Made by a program: the position numbers and the translations under genes. This document shows positions 55,531 to 64,000 of a stretch of 64,000 bases of DNA, one piece after another (position 1 is the stretch's first letter; every line of letters starts with the position of its first letter). The notes beneath the pieces were generated by a model. The model saw nothing but the letters and a program-made list of their open reading frames with translations, was not told the DNA's origin and did no database searches. Origin of the DNA: Herbidospora daliensis (GTDB lineage: Bacteria > Actinomycetota > Actinomycetes > Streptosporangiales > Streptosporangiaceae); NCBI RefSeq assembly GCF_001570585.1, contig NZ_BBXF01000006.1:62001-126000 (forward strand). Reading direction: 5' to 3'.

Positions 55531-56559
55531 TTAGTGCTGTTGTTTACCGGTGTATTCCGCTATTTCGGACAGCAGAGCGCGTTTTCCGGTTTCGTCCAGG
55601 AATGACGCGCGGACCGCGTTCCCGGCCAGTTCGGCGATTCCCGCGCGGTCGAGGCCAAGAAGGCGGGCGGCGACGGCGTACTCCTGGTTGAGGGAGGTGC
55701 CGAACATCGGCGGGTCGTCGGAGTTGATCGTGACGAGCACGCCGGCCTTCACCAGTTCGGGCAGCGGGTGCTCCTCCAGCGAGCCGACCGCGCGGGTGCA
55801 GACGTTGGACGTCGGGCAGACCTCCAGCGCGATCTGGTGCTCGGCCAGGTGCGCCAGCAGCGCGGGGTCGCCGGCGCTGCCGATGCCGTGGCCGATGCGC
55901 TCGGCCTTCAGCTCGCGCAGCGCCTCCCACACGGTCTCGGCGCCGGTGGTCTCCCCGGCGTGCGGCAGCGAGTGGAGGCCCTCGGCGCGGGCGGCGTCGA
56001 AGTAGGGGGCGAACTGCTTCCTCGGCACGCCGACCTCCGGGCCGCCGAGCCCGAAGCCGATCAGGCCGTCGGGGCGCTGGTCGAGGGCGATCCGCAGGGT
56101 GCTCTCGGCCGCCGGGAGACCCAGCTCGCCGGGGATGTCGAAGATCCACTTGAAGGCCAGGCCGTGGTCGCTCAGCACCCGGGCGCGGGCGTCCTCGATG
56201 ATCTCGCAGAACTGCTCCGGGGCGAACCCGTTGATCAGGTGGGTGTACGGCGTCACGGTCAGCTCGACGTACCGCGCGTTCTGCGCCGCCAGGTCGCGGC
56301 CGACCCCGTAGAAGAGCTGCCACAGGTCTTCTGGGTCGCGGATCAGGTTGAGGACCGAGACGTACACCTCGATGAAGTGGGTGAAGTCGCGGAAGGTGAA
56401 GAACTCGGCCAGCCGGTCGGGGTCGGCGGGCACGGGGGTGCTGCCCTCGTGGCGGGCGGCGAGCTCGGCCACCACCCGGGGGGAGGCGGAGCCGACGTGG
56501 TGGACGTGCAGCTCCGCCTTGGGCAGACCGGCGATGAAGGAGTCGAGATCTGATGTCAC
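55531..56559 (-). CDS. Adenosine deaminase family protein
   Basis: Zinc-dependent deaminase of 342 residues. Metal ligands H18 and H20 lie in PKAELHVHHVGS, the catalytic segment is SLPHAGETTGAETVWEAL, then ERIGHGIG and INSDDPPMFGTSLNQEY. The VHHVGS in place of VHLEGS suggests a specialised branch, possibly aminodeoxyfutalosine deaminase of menaquinone synthesis (as in S. coelicolor) rather than adenosine itself. Confidence 0.85.
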   Translation of the reverse strand: MTSDLDSFIAGLPKAELHVHHVGSASPRVVAELAARHEGSTPVPADPDRLAEFFTFRDFTHFIEVYVSVLNLIRDPEDLWQLFYGVGRDLAAQNARYVELTVTPYTHLINGFAPEQFCEIIEDARARVLSDHGLAFKWIFDIPGELGLPAAESTLRIALDQRPDGLIGFGLGGPEVGVPRKQFAPYFDAARAEGLHSLPHAGETTGAETVWEALRELKAERIGHGIGSAGDPALLAHLAEHQIALEVCPTSNVCTRAVGSLEEHPLPELVKAGVLVTINSDDPPMFGTSLNQEYAVAARLLGLDRAGIAELAGNAVRASFLDETGKRALLSEIAEYTGKQQH

Positions 56560-56614
56560 GTGACCGACCGTAACAACCGGCCCGATCGAACTTCCAACTT
56601 CTTACATGGAATTG

Positions 56615-57700
56615 TCAGCTTCCGCCCGGAAGTTCGCCCAGCGTCACCTGGACGGTCGTCTGGGTGCCGTCCGAGCGACGCACCACGACGGGCACCTTCT
56701 GGCCCGGCTTCAGCGTCGCGAGCACCTCGCTCAGGGTCGCGGTGTCCTCGGTCGACTTGCCGTTCACGCTGGTGATGACGTCGCCGGTGCGGATGCCGGC
56801 CCGCTGGCTCGGGCCGTTCCTGGTGACCGCGCCGACCTGGACGCCCATGGGCTCTCCGTCCCGGCCGATGGCCGTCCCCACCTCGACGCCCAGAGCCGCG
56901 CGCCGGGTGTTGACCACCCGGCCGTTCTGGACGATCTGCCGCGTGATGTCGGTCGCCGTGGCGCTCGGGATGGCGAACCCGATGCCGTCGGCGGGGCCCT
57001 CCTGCGGGTTGTTGGCCCCCAGGGTCGGGATGCCGATGACCTGGCCGTGCAGGTCGACCAGCGCGCCGCCGCTGTTGCCCGGGTTGATCGGGGCCGAGGT
57101 CTGGACGGCGTTGGTGATGGTCGCGCCCGGCACGCCGCGTTCGCGGGGTCCGGAGACCGTCCGGCCGAGCGCCGAGACGATGCCCGAGGTGACCGTGCCG
57201 GAGAAGCCGAGCGGGTTGCCCATGGCCAGTACGATCTGGCCCACGCGGAGCTTGGTCGAGTCGCCGAACACCGCCGGGGTCAGCCCGCGCGGGTCGGTGA
57301 CCTTGATGACGGCCAGGTCGCCGGCCGGGAAGGAGCTCACCAGGGTGGCCTTGCGGGCCGCGCCCCCCGTCGGGACGGTGACCTCGAAGTCGCGGGCGTC
57401 GCCCACCACGTGGGCGTTGGTCACGACGTGGCCCTGGGTGTCGAAGACGATGCCGGAGCCCAGGGCGTTCCCGGTGGTGATCTGCACGATCGACGGGAGC
57501 ACCCGGTGGATGACGTCCTCGTAGAGCGATTCCAGGCCGAGCGCCTGCTGGGCGGGCGTCACCGGCGCGCCCGGCGCGGTGGGCGAAGGAGGCGCTGACG
57601 GGGTCGCCGTGGCCGTACCGGGCGACGAGTTGGCACAGCCCGCCGCCGCCGCGAGGCAGGCGAGGACGGCGATCCGGGTGATGACCGGCGAGAATTCCAT
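56615..57700 (-). CDS. HtrA-like trypsin-family serine protease lipoprotein with PDZ domain
   Basis: Protein of 361 residues with lipobox AAGC (C22) and a Thr/Pro/Ser linker. The S1C protease triad is H97 (TNAHVV), D128 (DLAVIK) and S210 (GNSGGAL). A PDZ domain spans about 265-355 (GVQVGAVTRNGPSQRAGI). It should act in extracytoplasmic protein quality control. ATG 57700 is preferred; an in-frame ATG lies at 57727. Confidence 0.9.
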   Translation of the reverse strand: MEFSPVITRIAVLACLAAAAGCANSSPGTATATPSAPPSPTAPGAPVTPAQQALGLESLYEDVIHRVLPSIVQITTGNALGSGIVFDTQGHVVTNAHVVGDARDFEVTVPTGGAARKATLVSSFPAGDLAVIKVTDPRGLTPAVFGDSTKLRVGQIVLAMGNPLGFSGTVTSGIVSALGRTVSGPRERGVPGATITNAVQTSAPINPGNSGGALVDLHGQVIGIPTLGANNPQEGPADGIGFAIPSATATDITRQIVQNGRVVNTRRAALGVEVGTAIGRDGEPMGVQVGAVTRNGPSQRAGIRTGDVITSVNGKSTEDTATLSEVLATLKPGQKVPVVVRRSDGTQTTVQVTLGELPGGS

Positions 57701-57796
57701 GCGCACCTGTCTACCCAGGTGGATCACCGGATTCCAGCACCGTTGGAGCGTGCCATCGTCCGGCTTCGATCATGAATTCTGACGTAATCTGCCGTC

Positions 57797-58627
57797 ATGG
57801 CGGACGAACTCGGCACCCCTGCCCGGCCGTCGGCACGCTCCTACGACGCGCCAACCACTCCGATACCGGTCTATCGCCCTCCCATCGAGGTCGATCAGGC
57901 CCCCGCTCCCGTCCCGCCGCCGCCCTCCGGCGGCAACAGAGGGCGGGTCCTCTGGTCGGTCTTCGCCGCGCTGGTGACGGTCGCCGCCGTGGTCTTCGCC
58001 TTCTCCGCGTTCTCGGCCGACGAGCCGGTCCGCGAGGTGACCGTGCTGCCCGCCGCCGACTCGGCCTCGACGCCGACGGCCCCCGCGCCCGGCCGCAGCC
58101 CGCTCTCGTTACCCGCGCCCCCGGCCGGCAAGGTGCTCGCCACCTACGCGGGAACGGGCACGCCCACCGCGGGCCTCGTCGACGACCGCCGCTCGGGCAT
58201 CGTGTACGCCGCCTTCGCCGCCCCCTGGGAGCAGGTCAAGCCCGACCCCTTCCAGTTCCGCCAGCGGGCCGGCCAGGCCATCATCGCCTCGGCCCCGATC
58301 CCCGGCGCGAACCCCGGCACCCCGAAGACCGCCGCCCAGTGGCGCGCCCTGACCGCCAAGGCGGCCCGCTGGACGGTCACCCGCTACCAGCCCGGCGAGG
58401 CGACGTTCCAGTGGACCGCCTCGCAGCGCACCCGCCACGGCGTCGGCTGGGTGCTCGGCTACCGGGTGGCCTGGGAGAGCGGCGGCAAACGGCGCACCGC
58501 CGAGGCGGTCGTGGCGCTCGTGAAGACCGGCGGCAAGCCCGCGATGCTCTTCGCCTCGGTGCCCGATTCGCGGAAAGAGCTGCGCAGAGACCTGAACGTG
58601 CTGCTCGCGACGGTTCGCCCCCGGTAG
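57797..58627 (+). CDS. Single-pass membrane protein, unknown function
   Basis: Protein of 276 residues. A Pro-rich cytoplasmic N-terminus (1-47), a TM helix (about 50-70) and a linker precede an exported domain of about 165 residues (VYAAFAAPWEQVKPDPFQFRQRAGQ, GYRVAWESGGKRRTAEAVVALV). No known motif. TAATCT (57785-57790) ends six bases before the ATG, so the mRNA is probably leaderless. Divergent from htrA. Confidence 0.8.
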   Translation: MADELGTPARPSARSYDAPTTPIPVYRPPIEVDQAPAPVPPPPSGGNRGRVLWSVFAALVTVAAVVFAFSAFSADEPVREVTVLPAADSASTPTAPAPGRSPLSLPAPPAGKVLATYAGTGTPTAGLVDDRRSGIVYAAFAAPWEQVKPDPFQFRQRAGQAIIASAPIPGANPGTPKTAAQWRALTAKAARWTVTRYQPGEATFQWTASQRTRHGVGWVLGYRVAWESGGKRRTAEAVVALVKTGGKPAMLFASVPDSRKELRRDLNVLLATVRPR

Positions 58628-58643
58628 CCTCGAAGCTTCTTCT

Positions 58644-58656
58644 AGAATATGATTCT
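58644..58656. promoter_or_regulatory. Dyad upstream of the fused acyl-CoA dehydrogenase
   Basis: AGAAT-ATG-ATTCT, preceded by T, lies 29 bases before the gene start and overlaps two -10-like words (TAGAAT, TATGAT). It may be a TetR-type operator; it resembles but does not match KstR boxes (TAGAAC/GTTCTA). Confidence 0.5.
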
Positions 58657-58685
58657 GTCCACATTGCCGAGTGTGGAGGGGTCAG

Positions 58686-60833
58686 ATGGCGATCGGGCTG
58701 AGCGAAGAGCACGAAGCGCTGCGCGAGTCGGTGGCGGGGTGGGCGCGGCGTCACGTCACGCCGCAGGTCGTCAGGGCCGAGTCGGCCGGCCGGCCCCCGT
58801 TCTGGTCCGGCCTGGCCGACCAGGGGCTGCTCGGCCTGCACCTGCCCGAAGACGTGGGAGGCTCCGGATACGGCCTGCTGGAGGCCGCCGTGGCGGTCGA
58901 GGCCCTGGCCGAGAAGATCGCGCCCGGCCCCTACGTGCCGACCGTGCTGGCCAGTGCGGCGATCCACGCGTCCGACAGCAAGGCGTTCGGTGAGCTGCTG
59001 GCGGGCCTGGCCGACGGGTCGCTGACCGGCGCGCTCGCCCTCGACGCCGACCTGACCGGCACGGGCAGGGTCTCCGGGGTGGCCGAACAGGTGCTCGGCG
59101 CCGAGGGGGCCGACGTCCTGGTGCTCCCGGTGGGCGACACGTGGGTGGTCGTCGAGGCGTCGGCCGCGACGGTGACCCCGATCCCGGCGCTCGACCTCAC
59201 CCGGGGCGTCGCGCGGGTCGAACTGGCCGACGCCGAGGCGCGGGTGCTCGACGGGCTGACCGCCGAGACCGTGCGCCACCTGGCCGCCGTGCTGCTGGGC
59301 GCCGACGCCATCGGGGTGGCCTCCTGGTGCGTGACCGCCGCCGCCGACTACGCGAAGGTGCGGGTGCAGTTCGGCCGTCCGATCGGCCAGTTCCAGGGCA
59401 TCAAGCACAAGATCTCGCGCATGCTGGTCGTGCTGGAGCAGGCCCGCGCCACCGTCTGGGACGCCACCCGCGCCACCGGCGACGAGCGCGACTACGCGGC
59501 GGCCGTCGCCGGAGTGGTGGCCCCCGACGCGGCCGTGCAGTGCGCCAAGGACGCCGTCCAGACCTTCGGCGGCATCGGCTACACCTTCGAGCACGACGCC
59601 CACCTCTACCTTCGCCGCGCCCTCACGATCCGGGCGCTGACCGGCTCGTCGGCCGACTGGAAGGAGCGGGTCGCCGCGCTGAGCCTGGCGGGGGTGAGCC
59701 GGGAGATGCGGCTCGACCTGCCGGAAGACGCCGAGCCGCTGCGTGAGCGCATCCGCGCCGAACTGGCCGAGGTCGCCCCGCTGGAGGGGGTCGAGCAGAA
59801 GCGGGCGCTGGCCTCGGCCGGGTTCGTGATGCCCCACCTGCCGGCGCCGTGGGGGCGCAGCGCCCCGCCGCTGGAGCAGGTGCTGATCCAGCAGGAGATC
59901 AAGGCGGCCGGGATCAAGATGCCGCAGATGATCATTGGCGCCTGGGTGGTGCCCTCGATCGCCGTGTACGGCACCGAGGAGCAGCAGCAGCGGTTCCTGC
60001 CCCGCACCCTCAGCGGGGAGCTCATCTGGTGCCAGCTGTTCTCCGAGCCGGGGGCGGGTTCCGACCTGGCCAACGTCCAGATGAAGGCGGAGCAGGTCGA
60101 GGGCGGCTGGCGGCTCAACGGGCAGAAGATCTGGACCAGCGTGGCGCACGTCGCCGAGTGGGGCATCTGCATCGCCCGCACCTCCGGCGAGGGCTCCAAG
60201 CACGACGGCATCACCTACTTCATCGTCGACATGAAGGCCCAGGGGGTCACGGTCCGGCCGCTGACCGAGATGACCGGCGAGAACCTGTTCAACGAGGTCT
60301 TCTTCGACGACGTGTTCGTGCCCGACGAGCTCGTGGTCGGCGCGGTGAACGAGGGCTGGAAGGTGGCCCGCAACACGCTGTCGAACGAGCGGGTGTCGTT
60401 GTCGTCGGGGTCGGGCGGGACCGGCTCGTCGGTGCCCGACCTGCTCGGGCTGGCCGGGCGGCTCGGCCGCGAGCTGACGCCGGTCGAGCGGCAGGAGCTC
60501 GCCGAGGTCGTCTGCGAGGGCCACTCGATCAACGCCCTGTCGTTGCGGGTCACCCTGAAGCAGCTCGCCGGCACCGAGCCGGGCGCCGACGCGTCGGTGC
60601 GCAAGCTGCTGTCGACCTCGCACGCGCAGCACGTCTCGGAGTGCGCGGTGAATCTGATCGGCCCGGCCGCCGTGACGGCGGCAGACTGGAAGCTGGGCGA
60701 CGCCGGCTACTGGAACCGGGCGATCCTCGCCACCCGCGCCATGACGATCTACGGCGGCACCACCGAGGTGCAGCTCAACATCATCGGCGAGCGCATGCTG
60801 GGCCTGCCCCGCGACCCGGAGCCGGGCAAGTAA
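58686..60833 (+). CDS. Fused double acyl-CoA dehydrogenase
   Basis: Protein of 715 residues made of two acyl-CoA dehydrogenase modules (about 1-350 and 370-715). The first has FGRPIGQFQGIKHKISRM and FGGIGYTFEHDAHLYLRR. The second has CQLFSEPGAGSDLANVQ, GQKIWTS and the terminal IYGGTTEVQLNIIGERMLGLPR. In steroid catabolism such dehydrogenases are often alpha/beta heteromers; here the pair is fused. GGAGGGG precedes ATG 58686. Confidence 0.88.
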   Translation: MAIGLSEEHEALRESVAGWARRHVTPQVVRAESAGRPPFWSGLADQGLLGLHLPEDVGGSGYGLLEAAVAVEALAEKIAPGPYVPTVLASAAIHASDSKAFGELLAGLADGSLTGALALDADLTGTGRVSGVAEQVLGAEGADVLVLPVGDTWVVVEASAATVTPIPALDLTRGVARVELADAEARVLDGLTAETVRHLAAVLLGADAIGVASWCVTAAADYAKVRVQFGRPIGQFQGIKHKISRMLVVLEQARATVWDATRATGDERDYAAAVAGVVAPDAAVQCAKDAVQTFGGIGYTFEHDAHLYLRRALTIRALTGSSADWKERVAALSLAGVSREMRLDLPEDAEPLRERIRAELAEVAPLEGVEQKRALASAGFVMPHLPAPWGRSAPPLEQVLIQQEIKAAGIKMPQMIIGAWVVPSIAVYGTEEQQQRFLPRTLSGELIWCQLFSEPGAGSDLANVQMKAEQVEGGWRLNGQKIWTSVAHVAEWGICIARTSGEGSKHDGITYFIVDMKAQGVTVRPLTEMTGENLFNEVFFDDVFVPDELVVGAVNEGWKVARNTLSNERVSLSSGSGGTGSSVPDLLGLAGRLGRELTPVERQELAEVVCEGHSINALSLRVTLKQLAGTEPGADASVRKLLSTSHAQHVSECAVNLIGPAAVTAADWKLGDAGYWNRAILATRAMTIYGGTTEVQLNIIGERMLGLPRDPEPGK

Positions 60834-60847
60834 GAACCTGTTACCTA

Positions 60848-60885
60848 AACCTGTTCCGGGCCTGATTCAAGGCCTGGAACAGGTT
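60848..60885 (+). terminator. Long hairpin between the dehydrogenase and NMO genes
   Basis: A near-perfect 16-bp stem: AACCTGTTCC, a G-U pair and GGCCT, closing on a six-base loop. A further AACCTGTT copy lies at 60835-60842. It could end the dehydrogenase transcript; its right arm abuts the next promoter. Confidence 0.7.
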
Positions 60886-60909
60886 GCAGTTCGGTTGTAG
60901 CGTCGGGAC

Positions 60910-62010
60910 ATGCGGACCCGCGCGGCCGACATGTTCGGCCTTGAGTTCCCGATCTTCGCGTTCAGTCACTGCCGCGACGTGGTCGCCGCGGTCAGCCGGG
61001 CCGGGGGCATGGGCGTCCTCGGCGCCCTCTATTTCACCCCCGAAGAGCTGGAGACCGAGCTCGCCTGGATCGACGAGCACGTCGACGGCAAGCCCTACGG
61101 CGTCGACGTCGTCATGCCCGCCTCCTACGAGGGCGCGGAGTTCGCGCCCGAGGAGCTCGTCGGGCGGCTCCAGGGGATGATCCCCGACGGTCACCGGAAG
61201 TTCGTCGACGACCTGCTGACCCGCCACGGCGTGGCCGAGTCGGACGGCGCGGCCGGCCGGGTGCTGCTCGGCTGGACCGACGCCACCGCCCGCCCCCAGG
61301 TCGAGGTCGCCCTGCGACATCCGATAGCGCTGCTCGCCAACGCCCTCGGGCCGCCGCCCGCCGACGTGGTCGAGATGGCCCACGCCAAGGGCGTGAAGGT
61401 GGCCGCGCTGGCGTCCACCCCCCGGCACGCGATCAAACAGGTCGAGGTCGGGGTCGACCTCGTCGTCGCCCAGGGCACCGAGGCCGGCGGGCACACCGGC
61501 GAGATCTCCACGATGGTGCTGATCCCGCAGGTCGTCGACGCGGTCGACGTGCCGGTGCTGGCCGCCGGGGGCATCGGCGACGGACGGCAGGTCGCCGCCG
61601 GGCTCGCCCTCGGCGCCGAAGGGGTCTGGACGGGCTCGATCTGGCTGACCGTCGAGGAGGCCGACACCCCGGTGGCGGCCCGCGACAAGATCCTCGCGGC
61701 GACCTCGCGCGACACCGTCAGGTCGCGGTCGTGGACCGGCAAGCCCGCCCGGCTGCTCAAGAACGAGTGGACCGACGCGTGGGAGGCCGCCGACTCGCCC
61801 GGCACGCTGCCGATGCCGCTCCAGTTCATGCTGGTCAGCGACGCGCTGCGGCGCATCGGCCGGTCGGACGCCAAGGAGCTGGCCACCTTCCCGGCCGGTC
61901 AGATCATCGGCACGATGAACGACGTCAAACCGGCCAGGCAGGTGGTCTTCGACCTCGTCGAGGGCTACATCGAGGCCATGGAGCGGCTGAAGGCCATCAG
62001 TGACCGGTGA
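60910..62010 (+). CDS. Nitronate-monooxygenase-type flavoprotein (IpdC-like candidate)
   Basis: FMN TIM-barrel protein of 366 residues with the NMO motif AQGTEAGGHTG and PVLAAGGIGDGRQVAAGLALGAEGV. The family includes true nitronate monooxygenases and IpdC, needed for late steroid C/D-ring degradation. The neighbours favour the second. TAGCGT (60898-60903) ends six bases before the ATG, a leaderless arrangement. Confidence 0.8.
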   Translation: MRTRAADMFGLEFPIFAFSHCRDVVAAVSRAGGMGVLGALYFTPEELETELAWIDEHVDGKPYGVDVVMPASYEGAEFAPEELVGRLQGMIPDGHRKFVDDLLTRHGVAESDGAAGRVLLGWTDATARPQVEVALRHPIALLANALGPPPADVVEMAHAKGVKVAALASTPRHAIKQVEVGVDLVVAQGTEAGGHTGEISTMVLIPQVVDAVDVPVLAAGGIGDGRQVAAGLALGAEGVWTGSIWLTVEEADTPVAARDKILAATSRDTVRSRSWTGKPARLLKNEWTDAWEAADSPGTLPMPLQFMLVSDALRRIGRSDAKELATFPAGQIIGTMNDVKPARQVVFDLVEGYIEAMERLKAISDR

Positions 62011-62806
62011 ACCGGGCGGGCCGCTTGTCCCGGAACGCACGGGCCCCCTCCTTGGCGTCCTCGCTGCCGATGACGGGCCAGCCGAGGGCGTCGGAGACCT
62101 TGAGTGCCTCCTCCTCCGGCAGCCCGATCGTGTCGCGGTAGGCCCGCAGGATCGCCCGCACCGCGAGCGGCCCGCTGGCGGCCACGGCGTCGGCCAGCTC
62201 GCGGGCCTTTTCGAGCGCCTGGCCGTCGGGCACGACCTGGTTGACCAGGCCCATGCGCTGCGCCTCGTGCGCGCCGACCGCGCGGCCGGTGAGCAGCAGG
62301 TCCATCGCGAAGGCGTAGGGGATCTGGCGGGCCAGCCTGATCGCGCTGCCGCCCATCGGGAACAGCGCACGCCTGGCCTCGAACAGGCCCAGCGTCGCGC
62401 TCTCGGCGACCACCCGCAGGTCGGTGCCGACCAGCAGCTCGGTGCCGCCCGCGACGGCGTAGCCCTCGACGGCGCAGATGATCGGTTTGGTCGGCATGGC
62501 CTCGCGGAGCAGGCCGCGCCAGTGGTAGTTGGGGATCTCGGCGGCCCTGGCGCGAACCCGTTCGTCGTCGCTCGGATTCGCCATGGCCTTGAGGTCGGCG
62601 CCGGCGCAGAACGTGCCGCCCGCGCCGGTCAGGATGCCGACCCTGACGTCGTCTTGTTCGGATATGTACGTCCAGGCCTCCGCCAGCCCGACGAGCATGT
62701 CGGTGGAGAGGGCGTTGCGCGCCTCCTGGCGGTCCATGGTCACGATCACGACGTGGCCGTCGCGGTCGACACGGCAGTGCGGGGTGCTGATCGGCAGGCG
62801 TTCCAC
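61997..62806 (-). CDS. Enoyl-CoA hydratase/isomerase family protein
   Basis: Crotonase-fold protein of 269 residues. The oxyanion-hole segments are NALSTDMLVGL / GAGGTFCAGADLKAM and AVEGYAVAGGTELLVGTDLRV. It probably hydrates an enoyl-CoA in the acyl-CoA catabolic cluster. Start is GTG 62806, which gives the usual family length; the frame continues to 63043 without similarity. The 3' end overlaps the NMO gene by 14 bases. Confidence 0.88.
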   Translation of the reverse strand: MERLPISTPHCRVDRDGHVVIVTMDRQEARNALSTDMLVGLAEAWTYISEQDDVRVGILTGAGGTFCAGADLKAMANPSDDERVRARAAEIPNYHWRGLLREAMPTKPIICAVEGYAVAGGTELLVGTDLRVVAESATLGLFEARRALFPMGGSAIRLARQIPYAFAMDLLLTGRAVGAHEAQRMGLVNQVVPDGQALEKARELADAVAASGPLAVRAILRAYRDTIGLPEEEALKVSDALGWPVIGSEDAKEGARAFRDKRPARFTGH

Positions 62807-62836
62807 GTACGTACTGTCCGACGCCGACCCTCGAAG

Positions 62837-62850
62837 ATCAAGCGCTTGGT
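62837..62850. promoter_or_regulatory. KstR2-type operator
   Basis: ATCAAGCGCTTGGT fits the published KstR2 pattern AnCAAGnnCTTGnT at every fixed position. It lies between the divergent enoyl-CoA hydratase and acyl-CoA synthetase starts. Confidence 0.75.
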
Positions 62851-62864
62851 TGGAAGGAGCGCTC

Positions 62865-64000
62865 ATGGGCGCACTCGGATTCTGGCGGCTGGCGCAGGCC
62901 GATCCCACGTGGATCGCCGCGGTCGACCCCGACGGCACGGAGCACTCGGCCGGTGACCTGCTGGCCCGCGCGAACCGGCTCGTCCACGGGCTGCGCGAGC
63001 TCGGGCTGCGGCCCGGCGACGGCGTCTGCGGGCTGGTGCCCAACGGCGCCGACGGGCTGGTGCTCTACCTCGCGGCGCTGCAGGCCGGGTGGTACTACAC
63101 GCCGGTGAACTGGCACCTGACGGGGCCGGAGATCGCGTACATCGTCGAGGACAGCGAGGCCAAGGCCTTCTTCGTGGACGAGCGCTTCGCCGTCGAAGGG
63201 GCCCGCGGCCGGGCCGGGCTCGGCCCCGAGCGGTGTTTCGCCTTCGGGGAGGTCGAGGGCTTCGCGCCGATCCCGACGGGCTCCGCCGAGATGCCGGCCG
63301 ACCGGACCGCCGGGGCGACGATGCACTACACCTCCGGCACGACCGGCCGTCCGAAGGGGGTCCGGCGCGCGCTGACCGGCCTCGACCCCGACGACATGGC
63401 CGAGCTGATGACCTCGCTGCTGCGGCTGTTCGGCATCACCCCCGGGCAGCCCAACGCCCACCTGGTCACCGCGCCCGCCTACCACACCGCCGTCACCCAG
63501 TTCGGCGGCAGCGCCCTGCACATGGGCCACACGCTCGTGCTGATGGACAAGTGGGAGGCCGAGGAGACGCTGCGCCTGTGCGAGCGCTACCACGTCACCA
63601 ACTCCCACCTGGTGCCGACCCACTTCAAGCGGCTGTTGTCGCTGCCGGAGGAGGTCAAGGGCCGGTACGACCTGTCGTCGCTGCGCTGGATGATCCACGC
63701 CGCCGCGCCCTGCCCGGTGCCGGTCAAGGCGGCGATGCTCGACTGGTGGGGCGACGTCGTCTACGAGTACTACGCCGCCACCGAGGGCGGCGGCACCCTC
63801 GCCACCCCGGAGGACTGGAAGAAGCACCCCGGCACGGTCGGCAAGGCGTGGCCGATCAGCGAACTCCTGATCGTGGACGACGAGATGAACCCCGTCGAGC
63901 AGGGCACCCCCGGGACCATCTACATGAAGATGGGGGCCGCCGCGTTCGAGTACAAGGGCGACCCAGAGAAGACCGCGGCCAACCGGCTGCGCGAGTTCTT
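62865..64000 (+). CDS. Acyl-CoA synthetase (partial, cut by window end)
   Basis: ANL-superfamily ligase; the first 378 residues are present. The N-terminus is GALGFWRLAQADPTW, the AMP-binding P-loop MHYTSGTTGRPKGV, and the adenylation motif VYEYYAATEGGG. It activates a carboxylic acid to its CoA thioester. The KstR2-type box 15 bases upstream points to a steroid-derived acid. AAGGAG lies five bases before the ATG. Confidence 0.88.
   Translation, partial: MGALGFWRLAQADPTWIAAVDPDGTEHSAGDLLARANRLVHGLRELGLRPGDGVCGLVPNGADGLVLYLAALQAGWYYTPVNWHLTGPEIAYIVEDSEAKAFFVDERFAVEGARGRAGLGPERCFAFGEVEGFAPIPTGSAEMPADRTAGATMHYTSGTTGRPKGVRRALTGLDPDDMAELMTSLLRLFGITPGQPNAHLVTAPAYHTAVTQFGGSALHMGHTLVLMDKWEAEETLRLCERYHVTNSHLVPTHFKRLLSLPEEVKGRYDLSSLRWMIHAAAPCPVPVKAAMLDWWGDVVYEYYAATEGGGTLATPEDWKKHPGTVGKAWPISELLIVDDEMNPVEQGTPGTIYMKMGAAAFEYKGDPEKTAANRLREF

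Noticed and set aside
58644-58656. KstR operator upstream of the fused dehydrogenase
   Set aside because: The dyad is 13 bp with ATG in the centre and lacks the AAC/GTT core of KstR boxes; kept only as an unspecified dyad.

Overview
The window is very GC-rich, gene-dense DNA from a filamentous-type actinomycete. The order mtrA-mtrB-lpqB-comF-hpf-response regulator-secA is the conserved actinobacterial chromosomal block. DasR with dre-like operators, a 180-kDa NAD-glutamate dehydrogenase, an S-adenosyl methyltransferase of the PF04672 type and many GTG or apparently leaderless starts fit Streptosporangiales or a close relative. That placement is inference; no rRNA is present. I see no phage, transposase or CRISPR array, so this is core-like chromosome with catabolic accessory operons. 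Layout: 1-12 kb holds envelope two-component signalling, ribosome hibernation (hpf behind a long structured leader), a YcaQ-type DNA glycosylase and secA. 12-20 kb is an N-acetylglucosamine locus: DasR-like repressor, PTS EIIC, EIIB, EIIA, HPr and EI, a GlcN-6-P deaminase-type SIS protein and a NagZ-like GH3 lipoprotein, with a double dre palindrome between the divergent halves. 20-23 kb carries three HAD-superfamily proteins whose first catalytic motif is altered in three different ways. 23-31 kb has an acetoacetyl-CoA synthetase, a bicovalent-flavin oxidase and a probable electron-transfer operon (exported DUF4142 and DUF1996 proteins, bis-heme ferric-reductase-like membrane protein, NuoF-ferredoxin fusion). 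That operon is divergent from an ECF sigma factor with a 60-residue zinc-finger anti-sigma candidate. 31-37 kb is dominated by NAD-GDH. 37-44 kb is prfB, ftsE, ftsX, smpB, a penicillin-binding-protein homologue with all three catalytic motifs lost, and the tmRNA gene. 44-51.4 kb is a six-gene minus-strand sugar operon (binding protein, two permeases, BadF-type kinase, GH9, ROK regulator) with a strong dyad operator; it recalls chitosan-oligosaccharide operons. 51.4-52.3 kb has a Nudix gene, three tRNAs (one an odd short-arm tRNA with anticodon CAG) and a leucine-rich mini-ORF followed by a terminator. 52.3-58.6 kb contains mixed enzymes (DUF899, SDR, amidohydrolase, methyltransferase, adenosine deaminase family, HtrA lipoprotein). 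58.6-64 kb is an acyl-CoA catabolic cluster (fused double acyl-CoA dehydrogenase, nitronate-monooxygenase-type protein, enoyl-CoA hydratase, acyl-CoA synthetase) with an exact match to the KstR2 operator pattern, suggesting steroid-ring catabolism. Amino-sugar handling is the recurring theme: GlcNAc enters through the DasR-controlled PTS, and a second ABC/GH9/kinase route probably takes GlcN or GlcNAc oligomers. The most unusual items are the electron-transfer operon with its Q/N-rich exported protein, the pseudo-transpeptidase beside smpB/ssrA, the altered HAD trio (one apparently with an ATC start) and the odd tRNA with its attenuator-like upstream region.
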